From Clostridia bacterium (GTDB lineage: Bacteria > Bacillota_A > Clostridia > Oscillospirales > Acutalibacteraceae): a stretch of 14,145 bases of DNA. The notes under the pieces were generated by a model. The model saw only the letters and a program-made list of their open reading frames with translations. It did not search any database and was not told where the DNA came from. Below are positions 1 through 7,635 of this stretch, in pieces. The stretch spans positions 1 to 14,145 of the forward strand of contig JAILQN010000343.1 of assembly GCA_024699005.1 (NCBI GenBank), written 5' to 3'. Made by a program: the position numbers and the translations under genes. Within the stretch, counting starts at the first letter, position 1. Every line of letters begins with the position of its first letter.

Positions 1-555
1 CTGGCGGATACCGCCGGGATAAGAGAGGACGCGGGCGAGATAGAGGCTCTGGGCGTTTCGCGGACCGTACAGAGAATGGACGGCGCGAGTCTGCTGATTG
101 CGGTATTCGACGGCTCGCAGCCTCTGACCAGAGAAGACGTCGAACTGCTGAAAAAATGTGAAGGCAGACGGGCTATAGCCGTTATCAACAAATCGGACAG
201 AGGCACGGTCATCGATACCGGACTTATACGGCGTTACGTATCCGAAACCGTGGTCATGTCCGCTGCGAACGGAGAGGGCGGGCGTGAGCTTGCCGACGCC
301 GTCGCGCGGGTCACAGGCGCCGCCGATTTTGCTCCGGACGCTCTCGCGCTGTGTTCGGAGCGTCAGCGCGGCTGCTGCGTTAGCGCCCTTGAAAGCGTGA
401 ATGAGGCGCTTGCGGCGCTTGCCTCCGGCGTGACCCTCGACGCCGTGAATATCTGCATCGATTCTGCGACGGACAGTTTGTTGGAGCTCACGGGCAAAAG
501 GACCCGCGACGCCGTGGCGGACGAGGTGTTCGCAAGGTTCTGCGTGGGGAAGTAA
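1..555 (+). CDS. mnmE: tRNA uridine-5-carboxymethylaminomethyl modification GTPase MnmE, 3' part only
   Basis: The reading frame is open from base 1, so the N-terminal tetrahydrofolate-binding part and the first GTPase motif lie outside the window. MnmE with MnmG modifies the wobble uridine of certain tRNAs in the cytoplasm. What is visible: the G3 motif of the GTPase domain (DTAGIRE, residues 3-9 of the fragment), the G4 motif NKSD (bases 193-204), then the helical C-terminal domain and the terminal FCVGK, which carries the C-x-G-K signature that ends MnmE proteins. The family is normally about 450-460 residues, so roughly the last 184 are here. The stop TAA at 553-555 shares its last base with the first unit of a heptamer repeat array. 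tadA, another tRNA-modification gene, follows after 52 bases. Identity is firm because both GTPase motifs and the C-terminal signature are present in order. Confidence 0.95.
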   Translation: MADTAGIREDAGEIEALGVSRTVQRMDGASLLIAVFDGSQPLTREDVELLKKCEGRRAIAVINKSDRGTVIDTGLIRRYVSETVVMSAANGEGGRELADAVARVTGAADFAPDALALCSERQRGCCVSALESVNEALAALASGVTLDAVNICIDSATDSLLELTGKRTRDAVADEVFARFCVGK

Positions 556-596
556 GTTCAAAGTTCATAGTTCATAGTTCAAAGTTCATAGTTCAG
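555..596 (+). repeat. tandem heptamer array A (six AGTTCAW-type units)
   Basis: Six consecutive 7-base units fill the gap between mnmE and tadA: AGTTCAA, AGTTCAT, AGTTCAT, AGTTCAA, AGTTCAT and AGTTCAG. The first unit starts at the final A of the mnmE stop codon. No inverted partner is visible nearby, so this is a lone array. It occupies the place where the tadA ribosome binding site would be expected. Confidence 0.85.
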
Positions 597-607
597 AGTA
601 TCAAGGT

Positions 608-1060
608 ATGACTACAAGAGAACTGATGACGCGGGCGCTGGAGCTCGCGCGGGAGGCTGCGGCGGCAGGGGAAGTGCCCGTCGGCGCGGTCATAGCGAAA
701 GACGGCGAGATCATAACCGCGGGCAGAAACAGGGTGGAGGAGCTCAAAAGCCCCCTCGCCCACGCGGAGATCGTAGCCATAGACTCCGCGCTGCGGCGGC
801 TTGATACAAAGTTCCTGACCGGCTGCGATCTTATCGTGACTCTCGAGCCCTGCCCGATGTGCGCCGGGGCGATAATCAATTCAAGGATAAAAAGACTTGT
901 GTTCGGCGCTTACGATGAAAAAGCCGGAAGCGTCTTCTCCGTGCAGGAGATGTTCAGGCTGCCTTATAACCACGCGCCGGAGGTACAGGCCGGTTTTATG
1001 GAACGGGAGTGCGCTGCGCTGCTGACGGAATTCTTTGCAAACCTCAGAAACGGAGGATAA
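608..1060 (+). CDS. tadA: tRNA-specific adenosine deaminase TadA
   Basis: TadA is the zinc enzyme that deaminates adenosine-34 to inosine in tRNA-Arg(ACG), allowing one tRNA to read several arginine codons. The 150-residue length is normal. The cytidine/deoxycytidylate deaminase signature is complete: H52-A53-E54 (zinc ligand His and catalytic Glu) and P81-C82-x-x-C85 (the two zinc Cys). GEVPVGAVI at residues 21-29 is the usual N-terminal conserved segment, so ATG at 608 fits the family start. The ribosome site is poor: only AAGG at 603-606, one base from the ATG, because heptamer array A occupies the upstream gap. The stop TAA (1058-1060) is separated by one base from the next ATG, so tadA and the GH31 gene are very probably co-transcribed. 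Confidence 0.95.
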   Translation: MTTRELMTRALELAREAAAAGEVPVGAVIAKDGEIITAGRNRVEELKSPLAHAEIVAIDSALRRLDTKFLTGCDLIVTLEPCPMCAGAIINSRIKRLVFGAYDEKAGSVFSVQEMFRLPYNHAPEVQAGFMERECAALLTEFFANLRNGG

Positions 1061-1061
1061 T

Positions 1062-3503
1062 ATGTCTGATTTCGGTGAAAAATTCGGGTGTAAGCCATGC
1101 CCGGCGAACGCTCATAATACTTTTAATTCGGGAGATCTTCGCCTGAGCGTCCTGACTCCGCAGCTAATAAGATGCGAGTATTCTCCCGGCAGAGCGTTCC
1201 GCGATCTGCCCACGCAGACGGTGACCTGCCGCGATTTCGGCGAGACGGACGCTACCTTCGCCGCGGATAAGACCGGCGTGCTTGTAACTACCGGCGCGGC
1301 GGAGTTCATTTTTTCGCCGGCAGGCAGGCTGCAGAGCGTAATATTTCCGGACGGCAGGGAAGTAAAGGACTTCCGTTCGGGCAATCTTAAAGGTACTTAC
1401 CGTACCCTCGATATGGCGGACGGCGACCGCATAGTCGGCTCGGGCAAAATACGCCCGGGCGACGGCGTTATATCAAGAAACGGCGTCGCTCTTCTGGACG
1501 ATTCGGCTTCGCTCACGCTCTTTGATAACGGGACAGCCGGCAGTGAAGTAAGCGGTAAGGATTATTCCGATATTTACGTATTCGCCTACGGACGGGATTA
1601 TCGCGCCGCCGTTTCTGATTTTTACAGGCTCACGGGTTATCCGCCGCTTCTGCCGAAATTCGTGTTCGGCAACTGGTGGAGCAGATATCGCGCCTACACA
1701 CAGAACGAGTATCTTGAACTGATGGCGAAGTTCAGAGAGAAAAACATCCCCCTGACCGTTGCCACGATAGATATGGACTGGCACTGGGTGGACGTGGCGA
1801 AGCGTTTCGGGCGGGAGGCTTCCGTTCCGAAGCGCGATCTGCGCCCGATTGATAGATTCAAGGCGAATTTCACGGGTTCCGGCTGGACGGGTTACAGCTG
1901 GAACACCGAGCTTTTTCCCGATTACAGGGCGTTCCTGAAAGAACTCGGAGACAGCAGGCTGCATATAACCATGAACGTTCATCCCTCGGACGGGGTCAGG
2001 TGTTTTGAGGATCAGTACGCGGACTTCGCCCGGTTTATGGGGATCGATCCCGACACGAAAGAGCCGATCGGATTCGATATCACCGATCCGAAATTCATCG
2101 AGGGATATTTCAGGTATTTGCATCATCCCTATGAAGCGGACGGAGTGGACTTCTGGTGGATAGACTGGCAGCAGGGCACGCGCTCGAAGATCCCCGGGCT
2201 CGATCCCCTGTGGGCGCTCAACCATTACCACAGTCTGGATATGCTCTCCCGCGGGAAGAGGCCGCTCATACTCTCTCGTTTCGCCGGAGCCGGCAGCCAC
2301 AGATATCCGCTGGGCTTTTCGGGCGATACTATCGCGAACCGGCGCTCGCTTAAGTTTCAGCCGTATTTTACCGCCACCGCCGCGAATATCGGCTATACCC
2401 GCTGGAGCCATGACATTGGCGGGCATCAGCTCGGCGTACATGACGACGAACTGTATATCCGCTGGTGCCAGCTCGGCGTGTTCAGCCCGATCATGCGTCT
2501 GCACTCCACGAGCAACGAATTCATGGGCAAGGAGCCGTGGAACTACGGCGGCGAGGCCGAGAGGATAGTCAGCGACTTTATGCGCCTGCGGCACAGACTG
2601 ATACCGTACATCTACACAGCCGACAGGCAGACTTCCCAGGGCGGCAGGGCGCTCTGCGAGCCGATGTATTATTCCTGCCCGGATGCGGACGACGCCTATA
2701 CCTGCCCCAACGAGTATTTCTTCGGTCCGGAACTGATCGCCGCGCCGATAACCGACAGGATCGGAAAGTCCGGCATGGCGTGCTCGAGGGTATTCCTCCC
2801 GGAGGGCAGATGGACGGACTTTTTTACCGGTATGATCTACGAAGGCGGCAGGGTCATCGATATGTACCGCGGCCACGAATCCTTCCCGCTGCTTGCCCGC
2901 GCCGGGGCGATCATCCCTCTGTCGGACGATATGACTTCCGCCTGCGATTATTCGGGTGCCCTGACTCTTAAGATTTACCGGGGAGAAGGGGAGTATGTCC
3001 TCTATAACGACGACGGAGAGAGTCTTGACTATAAAAACGGAGCTTATTACGAGAACAAGTTCACAGTGGGCGAAAGGGACGGCGGCGCGGAGTTTTTCAT
3101 CCACCCGGCGGACGGAGATATATCCCTTGCCCGCGCCAGGAAATACACTCTTGAATTCGCGGATATCGTCGGCGCCGACGCGCGGGTGAATATAAACGGC
3201 AGGTTTGCGAAATTCGATAAGACGGAAAACGGTTGTGTGCGTATCGTGATCGGAAACGTTCGGCCGGATGAGACTGTCAGGGTGGTATTGAAAAACGCGG
3301 TATTCTGCGTAAATCCGCCCGTCAGGGAACAGCTTGCGAAATTATTCACCCGGGCGAAGGAAAGCAACCTCAAAAAAATGCTTCTTTATACCCGCGCGCT
3401 CGACGGAAAACTCCCGCTATGGATGATCTCCGACGCCGATATCCGCGGAGCGGTCAGGGAGATAACGGGGGCCGCGGTCGGGGGGAGTCCCGGTGATAAA
3501 TGA
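1062..3503 (+). CDS. glycoside hydrolase family 31 (alpha-glucosidase/alpha-xylosidase type)
   Basis: This is a retaining GH31 exo-alpha-glycosidase of 813 residues. An N-terminal beta-sandwich domain (about residues 25-190) precedes the (beta/alpha)8 barrel, followed by C-terminal beta domains. Barrel landmarks are the DMDWHWVD segment, the nucleophile Asp368 within WWIDWQQG, RFAGAGSHRYP followed by the acid/base Asp422 in FSGDT, and SHDIGGH. I chose ATG 1062 because GGAGG sits at 1052-1056, six bases upstream; a TTG at 1035 would overlap tadA and has no such support. No signal peptide is visible, so it probably works in the cytoplasm on imported oligosaccharides. Substrate (alpha-glucoside, alpha-xyloside or other) cannot be decided from motifs. 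The last 60 or so residues are a charged, helical extension beyond the usual beta domain. The coupling to tadA looks positional rather than functional. Confidence 0.93.
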   Translation: MSDFGEKFGCKPCPANAHNTFNSGDLRLSVLTPQLIRCEYSPGRAFRDLPTQTVTCRDFGETDATFAADKTGVLVTTGAAEFIFSPAGRLQSVIFPDGREVKDFRSGNLKGTYRTLDMADGDRIVGSGKIRPGDGVISRNGVALLDDSASLTLFDNGTAGSEVSGKDYSDIYVFAYGRDYRAAVSDFYRLTGYPPLLPKFVFGNWWSRYRAYTQNEYLELMAKFREKNIPLTVATIDMDWHWVDVAKRFGREASVPKRDLRPIDRFKANFTGSGWTGYSWNTELFPDYRAFLKELGDSRLHITMNVHPSDGVRCFEDQYADFARFMGIDPDTKEPIGFDITDPKFIEGYFRYLHHPYEADGVDFWWIDWQQGTRSKIPGLDPLWALNHYHSLDMLSRGKRPLILSRFAGAGSHRYPLGFSGDTIANRRSLKFQPYFTATAANIGYTRWSHDIGGHQLGVHDDELYIRWCQLGVFSPIMRLHSTSNEFMGKEPWNYGGEAERIVSDFMRLRHRLIPYIYTADRQTSQGGRALCEPMYYSCPDADDAYTCPNEYFFGPELIAAPITDRIGKSGMACSRVFLPEGRWTDFFTGMIYEGGRVIDMYRGHESFPLLARAGAIIPLSDDMTSACDYSGALTLKIYRGEGEYVLYNDDGESLDYKNGAYYENKFTVGERDGGAEFFIHPADGDISLARARKYTLEFADIVGADARVNINGRFAKFDKTENGCVRIVIGNVRPDETVRVVLKNAVFCVNPPVREQLAKLFTRAKESNLKKMLLYTRALDGKLPLWMISDADIRGAVREITGAAVGGSPGDK

Positions 3504-3511
3504 CGAGCGTC

Positions 3512-3712
3512 AGCTGATAGCTGATAGTGGATGGTATATAGCGGATAGTGGATAGTGCTTCTGAGGTTGTTGATTTATAATGATATACGCTTACGCGTGT
3601 GCCCGAAAACAATCTTTTCTTTGAACATCCGCGGAAGCGGCAAAATATATAATCAAAACCATTTCAGCTATCAGCTATTCACCATCCACTATCCACTCAA
3701 TCACTATCCACT
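3512..3712. repeat. element B: inverted heptamer arrays around a ~105-base non-coding core
   Basis: The left array (3512-3557) has six units plus a partial one, including AGCTGAT twice, AGTGGAT twice and AGCGGAT. The right array (3663-3712) carries the reverse complements, including ATCAGCT and three ATCCACT units, with one 8-base spacing (CAATCACT) that breaks the period. The arrays can pair to give a long stem around the core at 3558-3662. The core is AT-richer than the genes and I find no convincing gene in it. Only the first eight bases after the GH31 stop (3504-3511) lie outside. Diverged repeat sequence continues to about 3720, right up to the -35 box of the next gene. This element fills almost the whole 286-base gap. 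Confidence 0.8.
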
Positions 3713-3723
3713 CAATCAAGCTA

Positions 3724-3752
3724 TTGACTGTTTTGCTTAAATATAGTACAAT
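3724..3752 (+). promoter_or_regulatory. sigma-A type promoter for the acyltransferase gene
   Basis: TTGACT at 3724-3729 and TACAAT at 3747-3752 are separated by 17 bases, the optimal spacing, each one mismatch from consensus. Predicted transcription start is near 3759, about 30 bases before ATG 3790. The -35 box lies directly against the right edge of repeat element B. Confidence 0.7.
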
Positions 3753-3789
3753 ACACAGGATAATTTGAATTCGATAGAAGGTCAGTATA

Positions 3790-5199
3790 ATGGCAAAGAA
3801 AGAGATACCGTATACGCTGTACGATCTGACAGGGTCGCAGAGCACCATGTACACGATGCTGCGCTACAGCATACACAAAAACGTCAATCAGATACCAACT
3901 TCGATTGTCTGCTCGTTCCCGCTGGATTTCGATCTGCTCAAACGGGCTCTGAACGAGGAGTTCAGACGAAACGACTGTCTGCGCATCAGGCTGTATAAAG
4001 ACGGCGATACCGTCAAGCAGTACTTCCTGCCGGAGTATTTCAAGGACGACGTGCCGGTCCTCACCTTCACCACGAAAGAAGAGCAGGATGCGGCGCTGGA
4101 CAAGATGTCCCAGCAGTCCCTGCGCGTCTTTAAAGGCGAGATGTTCCGCATCGCGTTTTATAATGCTTACGACGGGCGCAAGGGCATATTCTTCAACACC
4201 ACCCATATAATCAACGACGCTGCGGGCGTGGCGTTTTTCTACCTCGACCTGCTGCAGGTGTATAAAGCCATGGCAGAGGGCTCCGAAATGCCCAAACCGC
4301 CCTATTCCTACGAGGAGCAGGTGCAGAAGGAGCTTAAAAAACTTGCCGATAAAGAGAAAATGGCGAAGGCGGCGGAATTCTATAAAAACTTCTTCCTGAA
4401 GGACGGCGAGCCGTTCTACGCCGGCGTCCACGGGCACGATATGCTGGACAAGGCAAGGGAAAAGGATCCGACGGTGCGCGTGCCTGCGGCGTACGATGCG
4501 TTCAACGACAAATCGCGGCTTATCCACCGCGAGATGAGTCCGGAGGATTCCGAAAAGATATTCAACTTCTGCCGCGCCAACGAGATCTCTCCCGAGACGC
4601 TGCTGGAAGCAGGCTACCGCGCGTTCGTCTCAAAACGCAATTACCGCACGGAGGACACGCTCTCCCTGCAGATGTGCTCGCGCCGTATGACTTTTAAAGA
4701 GAAATATATGGGCGGATGCCTGGCGCAGCCCCTGCACGTCAGGTGCATAATCCCCCAGGATTACACCTTCAGGCAGAGCCTTGACACTTTGAACAATGTC
4801 CGGAACACGCTTTACAAATATCTCTACTTCCCCTATCTGTACGCCCTGAATATAGAGATGAAGCTGTTCAACTGGAAGATCGTCCAGGGACCGAATTTCA
4901 TGATGTTCTCATGGCTGCCGATGCTCGCGGCGGGCGGCGAGGAAATGAAGAAGATGGGCATAGAGTTCCAGGGGCTGAACCTCGGGCGCTACGTCATGCC
5001 TCTTTACACCTTCTGTTATCCCAATACGTCCACCGGAGCTCTGAGGTTCCAGTATCTTTACAGAGTCAACCGTCTGACAGAGGCTGACATCGACCTTATG
5101 CACGAGAATATGACAAAAGCCGTCCTCGCCGGTATAGATAACCCCGATATCACGATCCGGGAGATCATGGATGACGTGATGGTGGGAGTGCCGGAATAG
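3790..5199 (+). CDS. standalone condensation-domain-like acyltransferase
   Basis: A 469-residue protein of the CoA-/carrier-dependent acyltransferase superfamily that includes NRPS condensation domains, Pap-type acyltransferases and alcohol acetyltransferases. The N-terminal lobe has the usual layout, with NEEFRRNDCLRIRLYKDG near residues 55-75 corresponding to the 'hard-working' strand region of C domains. The active-site motif is THIINDAAG: His139 and Asp143 fit HxxxD, but the first His of canonical HHxxxDG is Thr138 and the final part is DAAG. The C-terminal lobe has CSRRMTFKEKYMGGCL, matching the position of the GxxxxxR...GxxxN region. ATG 3790 has AGAAGG at 3776-3781. No signal peptide or membrane segment is evident. 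Its neighbours, an acyl-activating enzyme and a carrier protein, make transfer of a carrier- or CoA-bound acyl group to an alcohol or amine the likely reaction. Acceptor and donor are unknown. Confidence 0.75.
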   Translation: MAKKEIPYTLYDLTGSQSTMYTMLRYSIHKNVNQIPTSIVCSFPLDFDLLKRALNEEFRRNDCLRIRLYKDGDTVKQYFLPEYFKDDVPVLTFTTKEEQDAALDKMSQQSLRVFKGEMFRIAFYNAYDGRKGIFFNTTHIINDAAGVAFFYLDLLQVYKAMAEGSEMPKPPYSYEEQVQKELKKLADKEKMAKAAEFYKNFFLKDGEPFYAGVHGHDMLDKAREKDPTVRVPAAYDAFNDKSRLIHREMSPEDSEKIFNFCRANEISPETLLEAGYRAFVSKRNYRTEDTLSLQMCSRRMTFKEKYMGGCLAQPLHVRCIIPQDYTFRQSLDTLNNVRNTLYKYLYFPYLYALNIEMKLFNWKIVQGPNFMMFSWLPMLAAGGEEMKKMGIEFQGLNLGRYVMPLYTFCYPNTSTGALRFQYLYRVNRLTEADIDLMHENMTKAVLAGIDNPDITIREIMDDVMVGVPE

Positions 5200-5648
5200 G
5201 TGACAGGTAACAGGTGACAGGTAACAGGAAGTTTTAAGGGATGGATACAAAAGGTTCTTACAGAGATTTGCTTGTTTGGCAAAGGGGAATGGATCTGGCG
5301 TTGGAAGTGTATAAGCTATGTAAGTTTCTTCCAGCCACTGAGCAATTCGGTCTGTGCAGTCAAATGCAACGGGCAGCTGTTTCCATTCCGAGCAACATTG
5401 CAGAAGGTCGTGGGCGTGGCGGTATAAATGAACAATTGCAGTTTCTGAAGATTGCAAACGGCTCGAGGACGGAACTGCAAACGCAAATATTGCTCTGTGA
5501 AAAAATCGGATATCTTACAAGAGCGCAAACCAGACATGTTCTGTTGCTTACTGAGGAACTTGGTAAAATGCTCTTTACATTTTCGCAATCTTTAAAGGAA
5601 AAGAAGCGAATCTGATTTCTTTTAACCTGTTACCTGTTACCTGTTACC
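5199..5648 (+). mobile_element. element C: heptamer-bounded element carrying a four-helix-bundle gene
   Basis: The left end has four units alternating GGTGACA and GGTAACA (5199-5226, then GG). The right end has TTAACC followed by three TGTTACC units (5622-5648), the reverse complement of the left type. The inverted arrays bracket one intact gene (5241-5615) with little to spare. The left array begins at the G of the upstream TAG stop codon. The interior is visibly lower in G+C than the genes on either side. It sits inside what otherwise looks like an operon (acyltransferase, AMP-binding enzyme, carrier protein). No classical transposase, integrase or target duplication is visible. Calling it mobile is an inference from the inverted ends, the foreign composition and the similar elements elsewhere in the window. 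Confidence 0.6.
5241..5615 (+). CDS. four-helix-bundle protein (23S rRNA intervening-sequence protein family)
   Basis: A 124-residue all-helical protein with the hallmarks of the family annotated as 'four helix bundle protein' or '23S rRNA-intervening sequence protein' (Pfam 23S_rRNA_IVP). Visible signatures: an N-terminal YRDLLVWQRGMDLALEVYK helix (7-25), AAVSIPSNIAEGRGR (45-59) and FLKIANGSRTELQTQ (68-82), then a last helix. Length is typical. Related proteins lie in intervening sequences of some bacterial 23S rRNA genes and resemble the Avd accessory protein of diversity-generating retroelements; their biochemical role is not settled. The ribosome site is AGGAAG at 5226-5231, partly formed by the last unit of the left repeat array. 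Codon use is AT-richer than in neighbours (for example TTG and TTT are frequent), which suggests transfer. No rRNA, reverse transcriptase or variable protein is present here. Family assignment is firm; function is open. Confidence 0.88.
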   Translation: MDTKGSYRDLLVWQRGMDLALEVYKLCKFLPATEQFGLCSQMQRAAVSIPSNIAEGRGRGGINEQLQFLKIANGSRTELQTQILLCEKIGYLTRAQTRHVLLLTEELGKMLFTFSQSLKEKKRI

Positions 5649-5701
5649 TATTGATATCTCTAACTGCAAAGAAGCAATCTTAATCTATAAGGAACGTAAC
5701 T

Positions 5702-7456
5702 ATGGCTTATATCAACCTTTCAAAATCCGATATCAAAATGATCGATGCGGTGCGGCATCATGTGGTCATGGACGAGCCGCCGCTGCCGGACCTCAAAGAT
5801 CTGCTGCGCCGTCTGACGCAGTATTTCCCCGGGCGCATCGCCATGGTGGAAAAAAAGGACGGTCAGGTCGTTACCTATACCACCACTCAGTTCAGAGAGG
5901 ACGTGGAGGCTCTGGGTACCGCCCTTCTGGACATGGGGCTGAAAGGCGCGCACGTCGGCATAGTCAGCGACAACTGCTACGCATGGGTCGTGTCTTTCCT
6001 CGCCGTGGCGAACGGAGTGGGCGTCGCTGTGCCCATCGACAAGGAACTGGACGATGCCTCCATAAGCAGGCTGCTGAACAAGGCTGACTGCGACGCCGTG
6101 TTTTATAACCGGTTCTATAAGCAAACGGTCAGCGGGCATATAAAGGACAATCCCGGTTTCAAAGCTGCGATAAGTCTTGACCGGGAGCCCGAGGGCGACA
6201 AGCTGTATTCTTTTGAGCGGCTTATAAAACGCGGGAAAGAGCTTATAGCCGGCGGCGACAGATCCTATCTTGACGCGCCGATAGACAGGGAAGCGTGCTG
6301 CGCGATCTTTTTTACCTCCGGCACCACCGGGTCCAACAAGGGCGTCATGCTCTCCCACAAGAATTTCTCCACCAACGTGGAGGGCATCATCAGCACGATC
6401 CCGACGGAATACTCCTCCTTCGCGCTGCTGCCGATGTACCACGTTTTCGAGCTGTCCTGCGATATATTCACCGCTCTTTACATGAACGCGATCATCTATA
6501 TAAACGACAGCCTGAAGAACATACTCAAGAATATCGAGCTGTTCAAGCCCGAGGCCATGAACGCCGTGCCGCTGGTGCTGGAAGGCATCTACAACGGCAT
6601 CTGGGAGAACGCCAAGGGCAGGGGTCAGGACGAGATCCTCCGCAAACTCGTGAAATTCAGCAACAAGATGCGCGAAAAGGGCATAGACCTGCGTCCCGTG
6701 CTGTTCTCCACGATCCGCAAGGTATTCTGTGACCGTAAGTTCACGACCCTCGTATGCGGCGGCGCGCCGTCCAGGGGCGAATACGTGCGCGGTCTGGGCG
6801 ACTTCGGCTTCCCTGTGTATAACGGCTACGGTCTGACGGAGTGCTCGCCCACGGTCACCCTGAACCTGCACGCGGACGAGGATCCGACCAGCGCCGGTTT
6901 CGTGTTCCCCAAGACGAAATTCATCATACACGATCCCGACGAAGACGGTATAGGCGAGATCTGGGTCAAGGGCGACAACGTCACACAGGGCTACTATAAA
7001 GACGACGAGGCGAACGCCCAGTCCTTCGAGGACGGCTGGTTCAAGACAGGCGATTACGGCAGGATCACCCAGGACGGCGAGCTGTTCGTCTCCGGCAGAA
7101 AGAAGACGATGATCCTTCTGGAAAACGGCGAGAACATCTTCCCGGAGGATATAGAGTTCTTCGCTATGGACAACATACCCTATATCAGGGAGGACGTGGC
7201 TCTGGAGGCGGAGAAGGAAATACTCGGCAAGAGCCGCAGGATAATAAGGCTGGTGGCTTACGTCGAGCCGAACGATTTCCCGGACAAGAGCGAGAACGAG
7301 CTTCTGGAAATGCTCTCGGCGGATATAGAGAAGATAAACCGCAAACTCCCGTCCTATAAGAAGATCCAGGACGTGAAGATCAGACTCAAGGAGTTTGAGA
7401 AGAGCTCCACCCGCAAGATCATCAGGGCGAAGGTCGCGGAGGAATACGGGGTTTGA
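5702..7456 (+). CDS. AMP-binding acyl-activating enzyme (acyl-CoA or acyl-ACP synthetase type)
   Basis: A 584-residue member of the ANL adenylate-forming superfamily, closest in style to long-chain fatty acyl synthetases. It activates a carboxylic acid as acyl-AMP, then passes it to a thiol. Motifs in order: phosphate loop TSGTTGSNKG (205-214), YGLTE (376-380), KTGDYGR with the ribose-binding Asp451, SGRKKTMILLENGENIFPEDIE as hinge region, and a candidate catalytic lysine Lys572 in STRKIIRAK near the C-terminus. ATG 5702 is supported by AAGGAA at 5689-5694. It follows the heptamer-bounded element inserted after the acyltransferase gene and precedes the carrier protein gene by 179 bases. With a carrier protein alongside, an acyl-ACP ligase role is plausible, but the sequence does not decide between CoA and ACP as acceptor. 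Confidence 0.88.
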   Translation: MAYINLSKSDIKMIDAVRHHVVMDEPPLPDLKDLLRRLTQYFPGRIAMVEKKDGQVVTYTTTQFREDVEALGTALLDMGLKGAHVGIVSDNCYAWVVSFLAVANGVGVAVPIDKELDDASISRLLNKADCDAVFYNRFYKQTVSGHIKDNPGFKAAISLDREPEGDKLYSFERLIKRGKELIAGGDRSYLDAPIDREACCAIFFTSGTTGSNKGVMLSHKNFSTNVEGIISTIPTEYSSFALLPMYHVFELSCDIFTALYMNAIIYINDSLKNILKNIELFKPEAMNAVPLVLEGIYNGIWENAKGRGQDEILRKLVKFSNKMREKGIDLRPVLFSTIRKVFCDRKFTTLVCGGAPSRGEYVRGLGDFGFPVYNGYGLTECSPTVTLNLHADEDPTSAGFVFPKTKFIIHDPDEDGIGEIWVKGDNVTQGYYKDDEANAQSFEDGWFKTGDYGRITQDGELFVSGRKKTMILLENGENIFPEDIEFFAMDNIPYIREDVALEAEKEILGKSRRIIRLVAYVEPNDFPDKSENELLEMLSADIEKINRKLPSYKKIQDVKIRLKEFEKSSTRKIIRAKVAEEYGV

Positions 7457-7459
7457 ACA

Positions 7460-7576
7460 GGTGACAGGTAACAGGTAACAGGGAACGGATGACAGGTGTC
7501 AGCTTTTTGAAAAGCATTCGCGCGGTAACTGCTTAATATACGCCGTCATTCAAATCGCGCGCTGTAACCTGTTACC
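7460..7576. repeat. element D: inverted heptamer arrays, non-coding core
   Basis: The left array (7460-7501) begins with GGTGACA, GGTAACA, GGTAACA and continues with diverged units (GGGAACG, GATGACA, GGTGTCA). A degenerate unit, TTGAACA, overlaps the stop codon of the preceding gene. The right array (7563-7576) is TGTAACC, TGTTACC, in opposite orientation. The core of about 60 bases has no gene; at its left side GCTTTT/AAAAGC (7502-7515) forms a small hairpin. The unit is the same as in element C, so D may be a shrunken relative of it. The rest of the gap (7577-7635) leads to the carrier-protein gene. Confidence 0.7.
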
Positions 7577-7635
7577 TTATACAATCGTAATATGCACTGA
7601 AAAGCAGTAACAAAAAGATAAAAGGAGAGCAAAAA

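Noticed and set aside
555..596. Heptamer arrays as a CRISPR
   Set aside because: Units are 7 bases, directly adjacent, with no unique spacers and no cas genes in the window.
1035..1061. TTG start at 1035 for the GH31 gene
   Set aside because: It would overlap tadA by 26 bases and has no ribosome site; ATG 1062 has GGAGG six bases upstream.
1473..3104. 543-codon open frame on the - strand
   Set aside because: It lies wholly opposite the GH31 gene, which has intact catalytic motifs; the antisense product has no recognisable domain. High G+C codon bias produces such shadows.
5720..6931. 403-codon open frame on the - strand
   Set aside because: It is antisense to the first AMP-binding gene, whose motifs run through the whole stretch. 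No motif or ribosome site supports the antisense frame.
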